A stretch of 64,000 nucleotides of DNA from positions 10,300,870 through 10,364,869 of the forward strand of contig CM031628.1 in the NCBI GenBank assembly GCA_018398815.1, read 5' to 3'. The DNA comes from Conus ventricosus. Lineage: Eukaryota > Mollusca > Gastropoda > Neogastropoda > Conidae. The notes beneath the pieces are model-generated. The model was not told where the DNA came from, searched no databases, and was given only the letters and a program-made list of their open reading frames with translations. The translations under genes were made by a program, and so were the position numbers. This document shows positions 43,572 to 55,400 of this stretch, one piece after another (within the stretch, counting starts at the first letter, position 1; the number at the start of each line of letters is the position of its first letter).

Positions 43572-46500
43572 ATGGTTAATAATACATTCAAAATATACAC
43601 TTGCAACTGTAACGGTCTAAATGACTTTAAGAAAAGAAAAGATGTATTTGATTTTTTGAGATCCTCAGATGGTAATATCTTTCTGATTCAAGAATCCCAC
43701 CTATCATATAAAATTGAAAACTTTATTAGATCATGCTGGGGATATGAGTGCTTTTTAGCTGGTACTGAGACAAACAGAAATGGGGTTGCGATACTATTCA
43801 AAAATAATTTTGACTATAAAGTGCACAGAGTAGAAAGAGATCCTGCAGGTCAATATTTAGTGTTGGATGTAACCTTGATGCGAAAGCGTGTGACATTAGT
43901 CAATGTGTATGGTCCCAGTTCAGGGGACCACCCAGCCTTTTTCACAGACATCAGTCAGTACATACATGCCTTTGACAATGAATTCATTATTATTGGTGGT
44001 GATTTTAATGTTGTGTTTGATCCTAAGTTGGATGCACGAAATTATGCAAGTTATGCAAACAAACCAAGGAGTAGGAAAGCTATATGTGATATGATGGAGG
44101 AGTTGAATCTAGTTGATGTTTGGCGGGACTCATATCCCAAAAAGCCTGGTTATACATGGCGAAGGTTCAACTCTTCCAAACAAAGCCGGTTAGACTTTTT
44201 TCTGGTATCTAGAAATTTGATGATTGATGTGAGCGGTATTAATGTACTACCTAGTTATCGTTCAGATCACTCGGCGGTTTCCCTACACTTCAACAAAGAA
44301 AACAAACAAGGCAAAAGGTACTGGAAATTTAACAACTCTCTATTAAAAGATACTAATTACAAAGAACTCGTTAAGCAAACTATCACAGAATTGAAAAAAC
44401 AGTATGCTGTACTAGTGTACAACCTTGATAATATAGACAAGGTACCCAATGAGTGCATTGCTCTTACAATAAATGACCAACTACTTTTTGAAATGCTGCT
44501 TCTTGAAATCCGTGGAAAGACAATTTCTTACTCGGTATACAAGAAGAAAGAAGAGAGCAAATTGGAGGAGACTCTGTTGGAAGAAATAAGAAAATTAGAA
44601 GAAATAATAGATGAAACAAGACTAGGTGAGCTTGAGGAGAAAAAAAACAGACTACAAGAGCTACGAAATAAAAAATTAGAAGGTATGCTTGTGAGGTCTA
44701 GAGTCCAGTGGATTCAAAATGGAGAAAAACCAAGTAAATACTTCTGTAATTTAGAAAACCGTCAATATGTCGAAAGAGCTATGCACTCTTTGGAGAAAGA
44801 TAATGGTGAAATAATTTTTGAGCAAAAGGAAATTTTGAAAGAAGCTCAAACTTTTACGAAAACCTGTACAGTGAGAGGGAAACTGCTGATGTTGATCTGT
44901 CTACACTAATACATGATGCTCCCGTGCTGAATGATGATGAATGTGAAATGTTGGAAGGAATTGTCACACATGGTGAGGTTTATGATGCACTCAGAAAAAT
45001 GAAAAATAATAGAAGTCCTGGTTCTGATGGCTATACAACAGAATTCTTCAAGGTTTTCTTTAAAGACATTGGTCATTTTTTGGTTCGGTCTATTAATTAT
45101 GGATTTTCGATTGGTCAGATGTCAATTACACAGAGACAAGGAATAATCACCTGCATTCCAAAAGAAGATAAACCAAAACATTGTTGAAAAATTGGCGACC
45201 TATATCTCTACTAAACACATCATACAAAATAGCATCTGCCTGTATTGCCACCAGAATCAAAGAAGTGTTGCCAAAGATTATTCACTCTGATCAGAGAGGC
45301 TTCATGAAAGGGCGTTACATAGGAGAAAATATTAGACTTGTTTATGATACTTTGTTACATACACATAACGAAAACATCCCTGGCCTTCTGCTTCTAGTTG
45401 ACTTTGAGAAGGCCTTTGACAGTGTTTCCTGGAAATTCTTGAACAAAGCATTAGAGGCATTCAATTTTGGTCAAGATATAAAGAGGTGGATCGAAACTTT
45501 TTATAACAATATCAATACATGCGTGTCAGTAAATGGCCACTATTCAGACTGGTTTCAAATTTGTAGAGGTGCTCGTCAAGGAGACCCACTTTCACCATAT
45601 TTATACCTAATCTGTGCTGAAATTTTGTCTATAATGATCAGGAAAAATAACAGAATAAAAGGTATTAAAATCAATGAAATAGACGCACTTCTCTCACAGT
45701 TTGCTGATGATACTTCCCTATTTCTTGATGGAAGTGAAGACTCTTTAAAAGAAGCCATAAAGACACTAGATATATTTGCTAATATCTCTGGGCTAAAAAT
45801 CAACAAAGAAAAGACTCAATTAATCTGGATTGGCAGCCAGAAACATTCAGAAAGAAGATACCTCAGAGATCAAAATTTTTGCTGGAATCCTGGCATCTTT
45901 AAAATTCTAGGAATTTATTTTTCTGTTGATGTAGAACAAATTGTAGCACTTAATTATGATAATAAAATACAGAAAGTAAAAGGTTTGTTAAAAAAATGGT
46001 CAAAAGACATTTAACTCCATTTGGGAAAATAACAGTTATAAAAACTCTAGCAATGTCAAAACTGGTGTATTTATTCCTCAACCTACCTGATCCAGGAGAT
46101 GATTTTTTACACCAACTTGACGCATTATTTTTTGCTTTTTTGTGGGATGAAAAGCCAAGTAAAATCAGTAAGAAAAACGCTTGCAAGAATTACAAGGAGG
46201 GTGGTTTGAAAATGTTGAATGTTTTTTCCTTTTTGAGTACCATGAAAATTAGTTGGTTAAGGAGAGTTTTTGATAACGATTCTTACATGCAAGAATTTGT
46301 GCTGGATTTGCACCCAAAGTTTGTAAATCTGGAGAATTTGGGCTACGAATATGTGAATGTACTTTTGCGTGGGCTAAAAAACCCATTTTGGTCAGATGTT
46401 TTGAAACATTATAGACGATTATGTGTAAAACTTCTACCTAATAGCATTGATGCTTTCAATGCAGAATTCATATTTCATAATGTGAATATTCTTAAAGGTA

Positions 46501-47348
46501 GACATGTCATTTTTTTGAAAACATGGTTCAATAGAGGTATCCATGTGGTCAGTGATTTACTAGATGATACGGGCAATTTTTTAAGTCATGAGGCATTTTT
46601 GAGAAAATATGATGGAATAGTAACAGACTTTGTTACATTCAGAGGGGTTATTCAGGCAATAAAAAGTTTTCAAAATAAGATGACTTTAACACCTACTGCA
46701 AGTTATAAACTGCAGAAAAATGAAGCCTGGCAACTTATCCACAAAGGCAACCATTATGTTCAGTCTTGGTTTAATGTAAATAATAACACTGTTGCTGGAG
46801 TGAGAAAGTGGAATATGCATTATGACAACCTTAAGTGGAATACAATTTTTCGTACTGCTATTTCAACTAGCCCGGATGTTCAACTGAGATGGTTACAGCT
46901 ACGTATTTTGCATATAATTCTACCAACTAACAGATACCTACACCTAAGAAATGTAGTAAACTCACCACTCTGTTCCTTATGTGAAACAGAAACTGAAACA
47001 ATTTGCCACTTGTTATGGTACTGCCCAATGACCACCACTTTTTGGCAAGATTTGCAAAGATGCTTATCTCAAAACTGCGTTCATTGTGCGAATTTTCAAT
47101 TTACAGAGATTCTTGTAATATTTGGGGTTGAGGAAAACACTATAACTGACAGAGTTCTCAACTTGATAATACTTTTGGCAAAGCAATACATCTACAAATG
47201 TAAATGGAAGAAAGTAGCACCAATTGTCAATATCTTTATTAATATACTCAAAGATAAATTCAGAACAGAAAGGTATCTGAGTGTTGTGACTAATAAACTA
47301 GACACTTTTATGATGGATTGGCTTCCTTATCAGGACTTGGTTAAATAA
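43572..47348 (+). CDS. L1-like ORF2 protein (endonuclease, reverse transcriptase, Cys-rich end), three frame breaks
   Basis: ATG at 43,572. The endonuclease has CNCNGLND, LIQESHL, GGDFNVVF, SRLDFFLVS and SDHSAV, ending near 44,290. The linker is Lys/Glu-rich. RT blocks follow: LKNWRPISLLN, QRGFMKGRYIGENI, LLVDFEKAFDSV, GARQGDPLSPYLYLICAE, and the catalytic FADDTSLF at 45,700, then INKEKTQLIW. The C-terminal region has a CSLCETETETICHLLWYC zinc-knuckle-like motif near 46,970-47,025. Total about 1,258 codons, normal for the clade. Frames change near 44,857, 45,180 and 46,002, each corrected by restoring one base, in a T run, next to a T run and in an A run. All catalytic residues I can check are kept. 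Confidence 0.88.
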
Positions 47349-47815
47349 GGCTTCATCAGGACTTGGCTAAATGAGGTTATACTATTATAGTCTGTGATTA
47401 ACAACATAGTTAACACTATACCATCTAAAAGAACTTAAGGCTATCCACTTGTTTATTCACTCACTGTGGATGCTGACTTATTGCTTAACTTCCTGTTTGA
47501 CTGTTATGTTTTGGTTACTCTGTTTGGGCAGCATCCCTTTTCTTTTTCCCCTCTGTTGTTCACTTTTCCTCTCTTTCCTCTCTCTCGCTTCTTTTCTCTT
47601 CCTCTACCTTTTGGTCTTACTTCTCCTAACAACACTTTTGTTTCATGCATGTGATGTAGTTTTTGTTGTATTGTTTGTTTTTTGTGCATGTGTTTGTATG
47701 TACAGAAATATGCCAGTTGTTCTTTTGAGTGAATGTGAATCATAATGATGTAACCTGCTTTCTTCTTCAAAGAAAAGAACCTTCATAGAAGGTGAAAAAA
47801 AAAAAAAAAAAAAAA

Positions 47816-48239
47816 TCTAAATGCCATTGCCTGCTTATCTTTCCAACACACTTGTCACTTATCAACCCTCTCGCACTCTCCGCTCTAGCAGTGACAAACT
47901 TCTCAAGCTTCCCCGCATGAAACTGAAATCCTTTGGCCAACGTTCTTTCAGTTATCAAGCCCCCTTGTCTGGAACTCCCTCCCCTCCCAGCTCCGCTCTT
48001 CACAGACTCTCTCTGCGTTCAAATCTGGTCTCAAAACGCATCTCTTTCAGAAGTCTTTTTGTCTTTCTTCATAGCGTACGAGTTAATGCGTGTTTCCCAT
48101 GCATTCTCCATCCTTTCGCCTCTTGTATGTGCACGCGCGCTTCCGTGCCTGAATGCTTGTGTGCTTTTGCGTGTGTGTGTATTCGTGTGTATGCGTTTAC
48201 GCGCGTGGGTTTTTGTTGCTTCGTGTTGAGTTTGCCCTT

Positions 48240-48271
<32 letters not shown>

Positions 48272-48655
48272 CTCCTTCTGCATGTTTTATATTGTATCCC
48301 GTGCAGTGTTCACGAAATTGGAGGCGGGTGGGGGTGGGGGTGGGGATGGGGTTGGTTCTTTTCTTCTATTCCCAAATTCTTGTCGAGCGTTGTTCATATA
48401 ATGTCGTGTGTGTGGGGTGGCGGTGTGTGTGTGTGGGGGGGGGGGGGGGGAGGATAGAGTGGGAGAGGGGGATGTGGCTTGTGCATCTGTTTTAGTGCTT
48501 GCTTTGTGACCTATTGTTTTGATGCCTTTTTCCCAATATTGTGCAATGTTAATGGAAACTTTTATTTTTCCTGTATTGTAAAGCGCTCTGAGGATGAGTC
48601 TTCTCTCATCGAAGAGCGCTATATAAGCTCGATTTATTATTATTATTATTATTAT
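47816..48655 (+). mobile_element. LINE-C: C-terminus and 3' end of an L2/CR1-type LINE
   Basis: Directly after the L1-like insertion the frame 47,821-48,060 reads AYLSNTLVTYQPSRTLRSSS and, in the next frame, SKRISFRSLF. These are the last residues of many invertebrate L2/CR1-type ORF2 proteins. The 3' tail is TTGTAAAGCGCTCTGAG...GAGCGCTATATAAGCTCG with (ATT)n at 48,577-48,655. GT- and GGGT-rich low-complexity sequence lies at 48,160-48,470. The L1-like element inserted into this older fragment. Confidence 0.7.
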
Positions 48656-48659
48656 ATTG

Positions 48660-49335
48660 AGAGATGGCTAAAATCTGAAAGAAAAAGGAGAAGCTGAAAC
48701 GAAAGAAGGCCGTTCCAGAACCTGGGAACAAAGGACAATAGAAGCTCTGGGGAGAAAGCACAGCACGATGCCTTCAGCAACACAGAATCAGCAAGCAGGA
48801 GAAGGAGCAAAGGGAAAACCCAGGAGTTCCTTCAGAGACTCCTTTCCATTTCGCCAGGAAACAACACAAAACAAGCACCACTGACAGTAGACAAATATAT
48901 CAGCAGGATCTCAGAACATATTCCAGTCCTCAGAGTGATGCACCACTTCAAATCAGATGCAATACGCAGAGCCAGAGAAAAAGACTAGCAGCCAACACTG
49001 GAGGAAGTAAGATCAGTAGTTAAATAGCTGGTGCCAATTATTCATCAGACTAAATGAAATAGCCCATCTGGTTTATAAGTAGCGTCCCTATATACTTGTG
49101 TGCAGATTCACAGTCTGATAAGACCAACGTAGAAGAACATGAAGATCAACCACCAATGGTTGGTAGCTGATGAAGTGTACGTTCCCAAAGAGCAAAACGT
49201 GTGGTGACATCAACCAGTTCAGACCAATATCACTTCTAGCGTTGAATAGAAATTCATGTCAGGGCAACGATGCTCACTAAATACCTGAGAGGAAAAAACA
49301 ACTTGGATTTGTCAGTCAAGAAAAGCAATCCGCCC
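48660..49335 (+). mobile_element. LINE-D: reverse-transcriptase fragment of another LINE
   Basis: The trace contains Arg/Lys-rich pre-RT sequence to about 48,990, then VYVPKEQNV at 49,179-49,205 and NQFRPISLL at 49,209-49,238. That matches the F-I-P-K-E-x-N...Q-F-R-P-I-x-L-L-N step of a LINE group common in fish and molluscs. Stops and frame changes are frequent. It is truncated at the GT microsatellite (49,341-49,422). Confidence 0.65.
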
Positions 49336-49340
49336 GAGCG

Positions 49341-49367
49341 CGTGCGTGCGTGCGTGCGTGTGTGTGT

Positions 49368-49422
<55 letters not shown>
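49341..49422. repeat. (GT)n microsatellite
   Basis: GCGT repeats pass into about 70 bp of GT. Confidence 0.95.
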
Positions 49423-49423
<1 letters not shown>

Positions 49424-49439
49424 CACACTACCAACACAC

Positions 49440-49850
49440 TTTCCTTTAAATTAGCCTTTTTTTTCCAAATTCGTTAAAATCCTTCAGAAGTGTAAAGTCT
49501 TGACAAGATTTCAGTTGCCGACTTCTTCCGTCTCCAAACATGACGAAGAGAAAAGAGAGAACAGCATCCCTACAAACAAACTGCTTGTTCTGCAGACCCG
49601 CGGCTTCCTCCAGCAGTGCCGAGCCTTCCCTTCTGTCGCTGCTGAAGGGGGAATGAGGGTTGTGTTGACACGGCTGTTGCCGGTGGGGAGTTTTGACGAC
49701 CCTTCCCACTGACGTTGGATGTTGTAGATCTTCCTCATCACTGCAGAACTGGGGCGTGAAGCCTGGCTGTTTCCTTCAAGCGAAGACTATCCAGCTTGTG
49801 AGTATTCTTGGACGAGTGTAGGCCCCGTACACTCATTGCAAAATAACATC
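49440..49850. other. No gene recognised
   Basis: Several short overlapping frames occur but none has recognisable similarity or convincing splice sites. Confidence 0.35.
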
Positions 49851-49859
49851 CTTACACAT

Positions 49860-51600
49860 TTACCTTCACGTTCACCCATCCCGTCGTACTTTGGTTTAAG
49901 AGAGAACAAACACGTGCGATGTGTAGGTTCCTCGTTCACAAATACATGGTCAACGCTGTCATGAGGTGCCAGTCAGTTTCAAGCAGGCTCGCAAAACTAA
50001 TGGCAACCCTCTTTAACATGACCATCATACAAGCGCAGGCCCTTACTTCAGAGTACAGTGGTGACGATGTAGGAGACTTCTATAACCAACTACAGGAAGT
50101 CGTAGATCAAGTTCCCAAGAAAGACATCGAAGTAGTACAATAAGACTGGATGCAAAGACAGAGAAAGAGGCTTTCAAGAACTGGAGGGGCACATGCGGGA
50201 AAATTTGAAACAGCGAGATGAAGGACAGAGGCCTCAGACTACTAGAGTTTCCAACAACCTTATAATGGCAAACCCCTGGACACAACAAAGCATAACATTT
50301 ATTGACATGGTACAGCTAGCCCAATGACAATGCCACAACCAGATTGATTATATCATGGTGAAGAGACGTGTCAGTCAAGCGTAAACATCGTGAAGACACG
50401 AAGCTTCCCGGGAGAAATGACCCTGACTTGCTGATGATGACTTTCCAACTACGTCTGCAGACAATCAGCATACAGAAGCACTCGGCTCAAATTTGACCTC
50501 GAAAAGCTGAAGAACCCTGAGGTACCAGAGGCCATTCAGGCCATGATAGGCAGAACATTTACAGCATTCTCCATCCTTGATGTGGAAGAAGATGCTGACG
50601 TTGACATACTTGTAAACACCTCCAACACTGCGGTGACTGAAACTGCCAGTGAGACCTTTGGCAAACATCATCCTGTCAAAACGCGTTAGGTCACTGCAGA
50701 TGTTCTTGACTTGTGAGAAAAGAGGAGAGAACTGAAGAACAGGAAAAATGAAGCAGATGGATCAAAACGGTATAGAGCAGTTAGCAGAGAGATAAAGGAA
50801 AATATGAAGAAAGCAAAGGACACATGGGTAGAGGAGCAGTGCTAAGACATAGAGGACAGCCTACAGAAGAACAACAGTGGGAAAGCATACCAACTTGTCA
50901 CAGACCTGACAACCTCTGATTGAAGACGAGTTTCCTCCATTCAGGACGAGTCAGGGAGTGCCTCACAGAAGGCCACGCCATTCTCAACCGTTAGACAGAA
51001 TACTGCTCCGAATTATACACCTTCATCACAACAGCACACCCACAAGTCCTGAATGTTCCCCCCAATAACAGACAGTGACAGCTTATCCACACTGCATGAA
51101 GAAGTAGAAGCAGCAGTTAAGTCTTTGAAACTGGGAAAACCAGGGGGATGGACAACATACCATCAGAGTCAGTGGAGGAAGGAACAGATGCCATGATCAA
51201 CGCCTTCACAGCCATTTGTAACAAACTGGTGAGTGGCCAACACCATGGACCCAATCCCTGATCACCACTCTCCCCAAGAAAGGCAATTTACAACTTTTAA
51301 TCTTACCGAAACATCAATCTGACTAGTCACTCAAGCAAGGTGATGTTAAAAATCCTTTTTAACAGACTGAAGCCGCAAGCAGAAAAGATCATTGCTGAAG
51401 AACCGGCAGGGTTTAGAGCAGGTGCAGTACCACCTAACAGATTCTTAAACTGAGGATAATGTGTGACAGATATTATTAGCACCAGCATAACCTGTACCAA
51501 ACTCTGATTTGAAAAACGCCTTCGACAGGGTGTGACATACAGCCTTTTGGGCGACCATGAGACTGCACAATATCAAAATATTATCACAGCAGTCATAAAT
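49860..51600 (+). mobile_element. LINE-E: RTE-like LINE, endonuclease plus start of RT, decayed
   Basis: The frame 49,919-50,143 has RLAKLMATLFNMTIIQAQAL and DFYNQLQEVVDQVPKKDIEVVQ, the endonuclease of RTE-like LINEs often mislabelled craniofacial development protein 2. In broken frames it continues with NQIDYIM near 50,338, FDLEKLKNPEV near 50,493, CEKRRELKNRK near 50,715, PKKGNLQL near 51,275 and IIAEEPAGFRAG at 51,390-51,425. It stops near 51,540 (a FDRV-like step), just before the GT microsatellite. The missing C-terminal part resembles what is found at 26,230-26,935 and at 54,456-55,075. Confidence 0.75.
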
Positions 51601-51617
51601 AGAGTATTTTGTGTTTA

Positions 51618-51618
<1 letters not shown>

Positions 51619-51683
<65 letters not shown>

Positions 51684-51724
51684 AGTGTGTGCGCGCGCAT
51701 GCGTGTGTGCGTGCATGCGTCTGT

Positions 51725-51767
<43 letters not shown>

Positions 51768-51845
51768 CACATGCGTGCGTGCGTGCATACGTGTGTGTGT
51801 GCGTGTGCGTGTGCATGTGCGTGTGTGTGTGTGTATCTGTGTGTG
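51619..51845. repeat. (GT)n and GCGT-rich microsatellite
   Basis: GT run to about 51,680, then mixed GC/GT dinucleotides. It ends about 15 bp before the lectin exon acceptor, so repeat-length variation could affect splicing of that exon. Confidence 0.95.
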
Positions 51846-51861
51846 ACCCTGTACCACACAG

Positions 51862-52231
51862 CAATCTTCCATCCCCGGAAAGTGTCTGATATTACGTGGA
51901 ACTGTTCTGGACCATGCTGGACTGACTTTCAACCTCACCTCTCCTGCAATCTGATCGTTGAATGTGACTCGGCTCAAGATGAAAACCAGTGTCACCATGA
52001 ACTGTGTGAACATGGCAGATTTCTTGTGGAGGGTCGCTGTTATCTACTGGCCCAGCCAGCGAAGCCACTGACCTACTTCGAGGCTAAAACAACGTGTGGC
52101 AAGGAAGGTGGCTATCTGGCCAGTTTTAATTCCAACAAGGAAATGGCGGCCGTCAAACACGTGGTATGGGCACGCAACCGAGCTCGTGATGTATATGTGG
52201 GTCTGACCAACTCTAGAAATGAAGATTTCAA
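51862..52231 (+). CDS. Receptor gene 2: exon with LDLa-like linker and N-terminal C-type lectin domain
   Basis: The acceptor is CCACACAG at 51,854-51,861, directly downstream of a GT microsatellite, and the donor is CAA|GTAAGG at 52,232. The exon encodes [15 protein letters not shown] and [22 protein letters not shown], the short LDLa-like segment that follows the CUB in GRL101-like receptors. A C-type lectin domain then opens with [12 protein letters not shown], followed by [19 protein letters not shown], the C-x(2)-G-G-x-L-A-S-F signature, and VYVGLTNS. It ends in phase 2 and fits the 68-nt exon at 62,804. The lectin fold presumably contributes to ligand or glycan recognition at the cell surface. 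Confidence 0.85.
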
Positions 52232-52339
52232 GTAAGGTCTAGGTTAATTTTGTTGTTGTTTTTAATGTTGTAGTTGTTATTGATTCTGCTGCTGTGGCGC
52301 ATGTGTGCTCACGCGCACGCATGTGCGCGCGCGCGCGCG

Positions 52340-52342
<3 letters not shown>

Positions 52343-52425
<83 letters not shown>
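52343..52425. repeat. (GT)n microsatellite
   Basis: Preceded by a short GC-alternating run, with one GG interruption. Confidence 0.95.
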
Positions 52426-52428
<3 letters not shown>

Positions 52429-52439
52429 CGTGAGTGCAT

Positions 52440-54455
52440 CTGCAGTAAATTCAAAATTGATTGTAAAGACAGCATATCAGTAGCTGTTTCTTAAAACAGT
52501 ATAATGGCAATTTGATGGTGATTTGTTTGAACAAATGCAGATGCACTTTTTTAAAATCATGGGGGAAAAAATTTAAAACAAATCAAGGGCACATACAATC
52601 TTCCTCAGCCTGTTTTACATCTTAACAACAAATCTTAAAGGATATTTAAGAAAATTGCCAAATTATTTGCAGATACTTTCGATTTAATGAATAAAACTGA
52701 ACTCAGCATTTATCTCTGGTTGAACAAATCCGAAGAAAGAAGTTTGAAGAGTAATAACAAACTTCTTAACAGCTCAGCGTGTTAAAGAGGGTAATACAAA
52801 AAGGTACCACATTGACTCTTTATGACAATGACGTTGCTCTCTGGAAAAAAAACCATATACTTTTCTTTCGAAAAATAAAACAAAAGAAATAATATCAATG
52901 AATATTTTCAAGATTTAGTTGAAATATTTTCAAGATTTAATTCACAATACTTTTCATCATATGAAAGCAAATGAGTCTGACTTGTCTGTACACAAAACGG
53001 TTTTTGCTGTGTTTACAGGGAAAACTATGGCGTTTGAAGGCTGAGAAGCTGTCACAATAAGGGTTGATGATACTGTGATGTACGCAAGCCAGGAAGCTAA
53101 GTATCTTAGTGTTATTTTCTAAAATAACCGTTTTGGAGTAAACATATCAATTACCCTGTATAAAAATTGGGGGAAATTGCACTAATATGTGCACTCTCTG
53201 ATTTACTTGGGGTCTAATCTTGTCCATGTTGCTTCAGGGCATGAATCTCTAGAGTCTGGATCCGCCTGGCAAAACCATGAATGAAAGGCATGAGCTGTAT
53301 ATTGGAACGTGGTAAGAAAGCTTTGGTTAAGGGCATCATAGGGACAGGGTTAGATACACACAGGGATGATAGAAGAAGAGGGCTGGACTTTTTCAAACAG
53401 GACACAAAATGGAAGGCCATTGGTCGCAGTCCCACCTACACAATGTAAAATGGACTTCGCATCAGATCATGACGGCATCAATCTCTTTATGAGTCTTCTT
53501 TACAAAGAGGACAGCAACAAGCAATTTGGGGTCTACGGTCTAAAAGGAAGAAAGGTCATGACTGATAGAAGAGGCCTTGCTTTGTAATCTTTAAATTCTT
53601 CAATTCATATTCAGGGTCTTCCCTTAACTGCTGTTGTTCAAATTGTTCAATTTGTTTTTGAACTGTGAGTTTTTCCTTCTCAGGTGCAATTCTTGCTTTA
53701 GATTCTGCCTATCAGCCACTAGTTTTGCTGGCCTATTGTTTAGTCACTGCTGTCTTTAAACAACATTGTCAGTAGAGCATTGGATTGCTAAATGGTCTTT
53801 TAACACTGACATTTTTGCTGGGACGCCCAAGCATCACACGTTTCATACACAATGTCCTCTGTGGACACACAATTAGAAATTCAACTGAAAAAAAAGACAA
53901 ACTTCACTACAACTTTTACAACAGTATCCGGTAATCTTTTCACAGGGCACTATGTATCTGAAGGGAAGTATTTTTCACAATATCAACAAAATTCTGCAAA
54001 CACACAAAGAACAAAAATGATTTCCTCTGCAGTGTCACAATAATATCATCATACGATTTTTTTAAAACGTGTTTGGTAAGTCACCAGATTTTAACTTTTT
54101 AAACCGTTTTAAACTCTTTCTTCTAATGTAAAGGTTGACAAACAAAATACAAAATCATGAATATAGTAATTGAAAAAGTTATAGGGAATAGAACTGAACG
54201 AACTTTACATGAAAAAACAAACAAACACTAACACGATATACAGAACAGTGTTCACTTAGGAAACACAAAAGAAACAAAATACAGGACATCGTGATGGACC
54301 ATTTTTGTCTAGTCCCAAATTGTGGGGACAGTTCTGAAATGGTGTAAGTTTACCTGTTCACCTGTTGCCCTGTTTACCCGACAGCTTCTCACCCGCGTTT
54401 TGTTGTCAGTATGTTTGCGAGGATTTCCTTTCAGTTTCTATTAATTTACTTAGAC
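52440..54455. other. No gene recognised (intron of gene 2)
   Basis: AT-rich. One + strand frame at 53,366-53,587 has ordinary composition (for example NLFMSLLYKEDSNKQFGVYG), but I recognise no family. Confidence 0.35.
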
Positions 54456-55075
54456 TTAGATGCTCCCGTGTCTTGCGACGCATGAGGCAGTCACGGCGCT
54501 CCACTGTGCACGGTCCTCAGCCAGTTTGGTAGTGTCACTCCATCCTCTGTCAATGAGTCTGAGGTCTCTCTCCACTGTCTGTCGCCGGCTCATCCTGGGT
54601 CGTCCGCTTTTTCTCTGGCCTGCTGGGGTCCATTTAATGGCTCGGTTTGCAGGTCTTGCAGAGGGTAATCTTAAGATATGACCCGGCCAGTGGAGGCGCC
54701 GTCTGCAGACGATGGTTGACACGGGGAGCTGTTTGGACCTCTCCCTGACGTCTTTATTTGGTATAAAGTGTGACCATTTGATGCCCGATATCTTACATAG
54801 GCACTTAGTATCAAAAGCGGCGAGTTTCTTCTCATTGGTGGTCTTCAGTTGCCAGGTTTCACAGCCATAAAACAGCGTTGAAATCACGTGAAATCACGCT
54901 GGAGTTATGAAATTTCAATTTGATTCTAAGGGAGAATTTCTTGCTGTTCCATACTTTGTTCAGCTGATTGAATGCTGATGTTGCTTTCCCAATACGACAC
55001 TTCAGTTCATGGTCGAGGTTATTTGCCAGCCTGGAAACATCCCCACAGTGTCAAAGAGAGACTCACAGCATAGTT
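54456..55075 (-). mobile_element. LINE-F: C-terminal end of an RTE-like LINE ORF2
   Basis: The minus frame 54,887-54,456 (143 codons) reads STLFYGCETWQL, CRRRLHWPGHILRLPSARP and KSGRPRMSRRQTVERDL. These are the same C-terminal blocks as in the 26.2-26.9 kb fragment (YACETW, GWLGHTLRKP, GRPRTTWRRS) but clearly from a different subfamily. Upstream pieces to 55,075 continue in other frames. It is 5'-truncated. Confidence 0.8.
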
Positions 55076-55199
55076 TTTGTGATAATCAGGTATGTTCGAC
55101 TTGTTAAATGGAAGTTAGGGTCAATGCTAATGGGGTTGGCGTTTCCTACAGATGGTCGCGCATTTGCCAGTTCTTAGTGAAGGCTTGAAATATTTAGTT

Positions 55200-55400
55200 T
55201 CAAAAAAGGAGTCACTGACGGCGGAAAATGAAGCAAAATTTAGAAAGAGAGGGGGTTAGATACCGCCAAGGACACAGACAAACACATACAGGGGAAAACA
55301 CAATGCTGTTCGACCTCTTGGGCCTTCTTCAGGCAAAAACAAATAACATTCAAGACAGTGAGAACAAAGAACGAGAAACCACTTACCATCTCGCAAAATC
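55200..55400. other. Unassigned sequence at the broken edge of copy 2
   Basis: On the minus strand it contains CCTGAAGAAGGCCCAAGAGG followed by TCGAACAG (55,306-55,334), a short hairpin sequence of the kind seen at ends of several invertebrate retroelements. It marks another insertion that truncated the 55.4-56.5 kb pseudogene. Confidence 0.3.

Larger units (their letters stand above)
40631..47815 (+). mobile_element. Full-length L1/Tx1-clade LINE, 7.2 kb, flanked by target-site duplications
   Basis: It starts with a GC-rich 5' UTR (about 200 bp), carries ORF1 (41,053-42,150, perhaps from 40,847), a long spacer and ORF2 (43,572-47,348). It ends in a 21-residue poly(A) at 47,795-47,815 and is bracketed by a 10-bp (up to 15-bp) target duplication. 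The completeness and the identical duplications point to a recent insertion. It interrupts an older LINE fragment, because the sequence right after the 3' duplication is the C-terminus of LINE-C. It lies in gene 2's large intron on the gene's own strand. Confidence 0.92.

Noticed and set aside
42869..43579. 236-codon hydrophobic frame between ORF1 and ORF2 of the L1-like element
   Set aside because: T-rich composition makes Phe/Leu/Cys-rich open frames likely, and no domain is recognisable. Mentioned only as an oddity of the spacer length.
47821..48495. 224-codon frame after the L1-like element
   Set aside because: Only the first part resembles a LINE C-terminus. The rest is GT-rich low-complexity sequence.
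55306..55334. Second hammerhead ribozyme on the minus strand (CTGAAGA then a hairpin)
   Set aside because: The second box reads GAAC instead of GAAA and I could not form a stem I. At most a degenerate relic.
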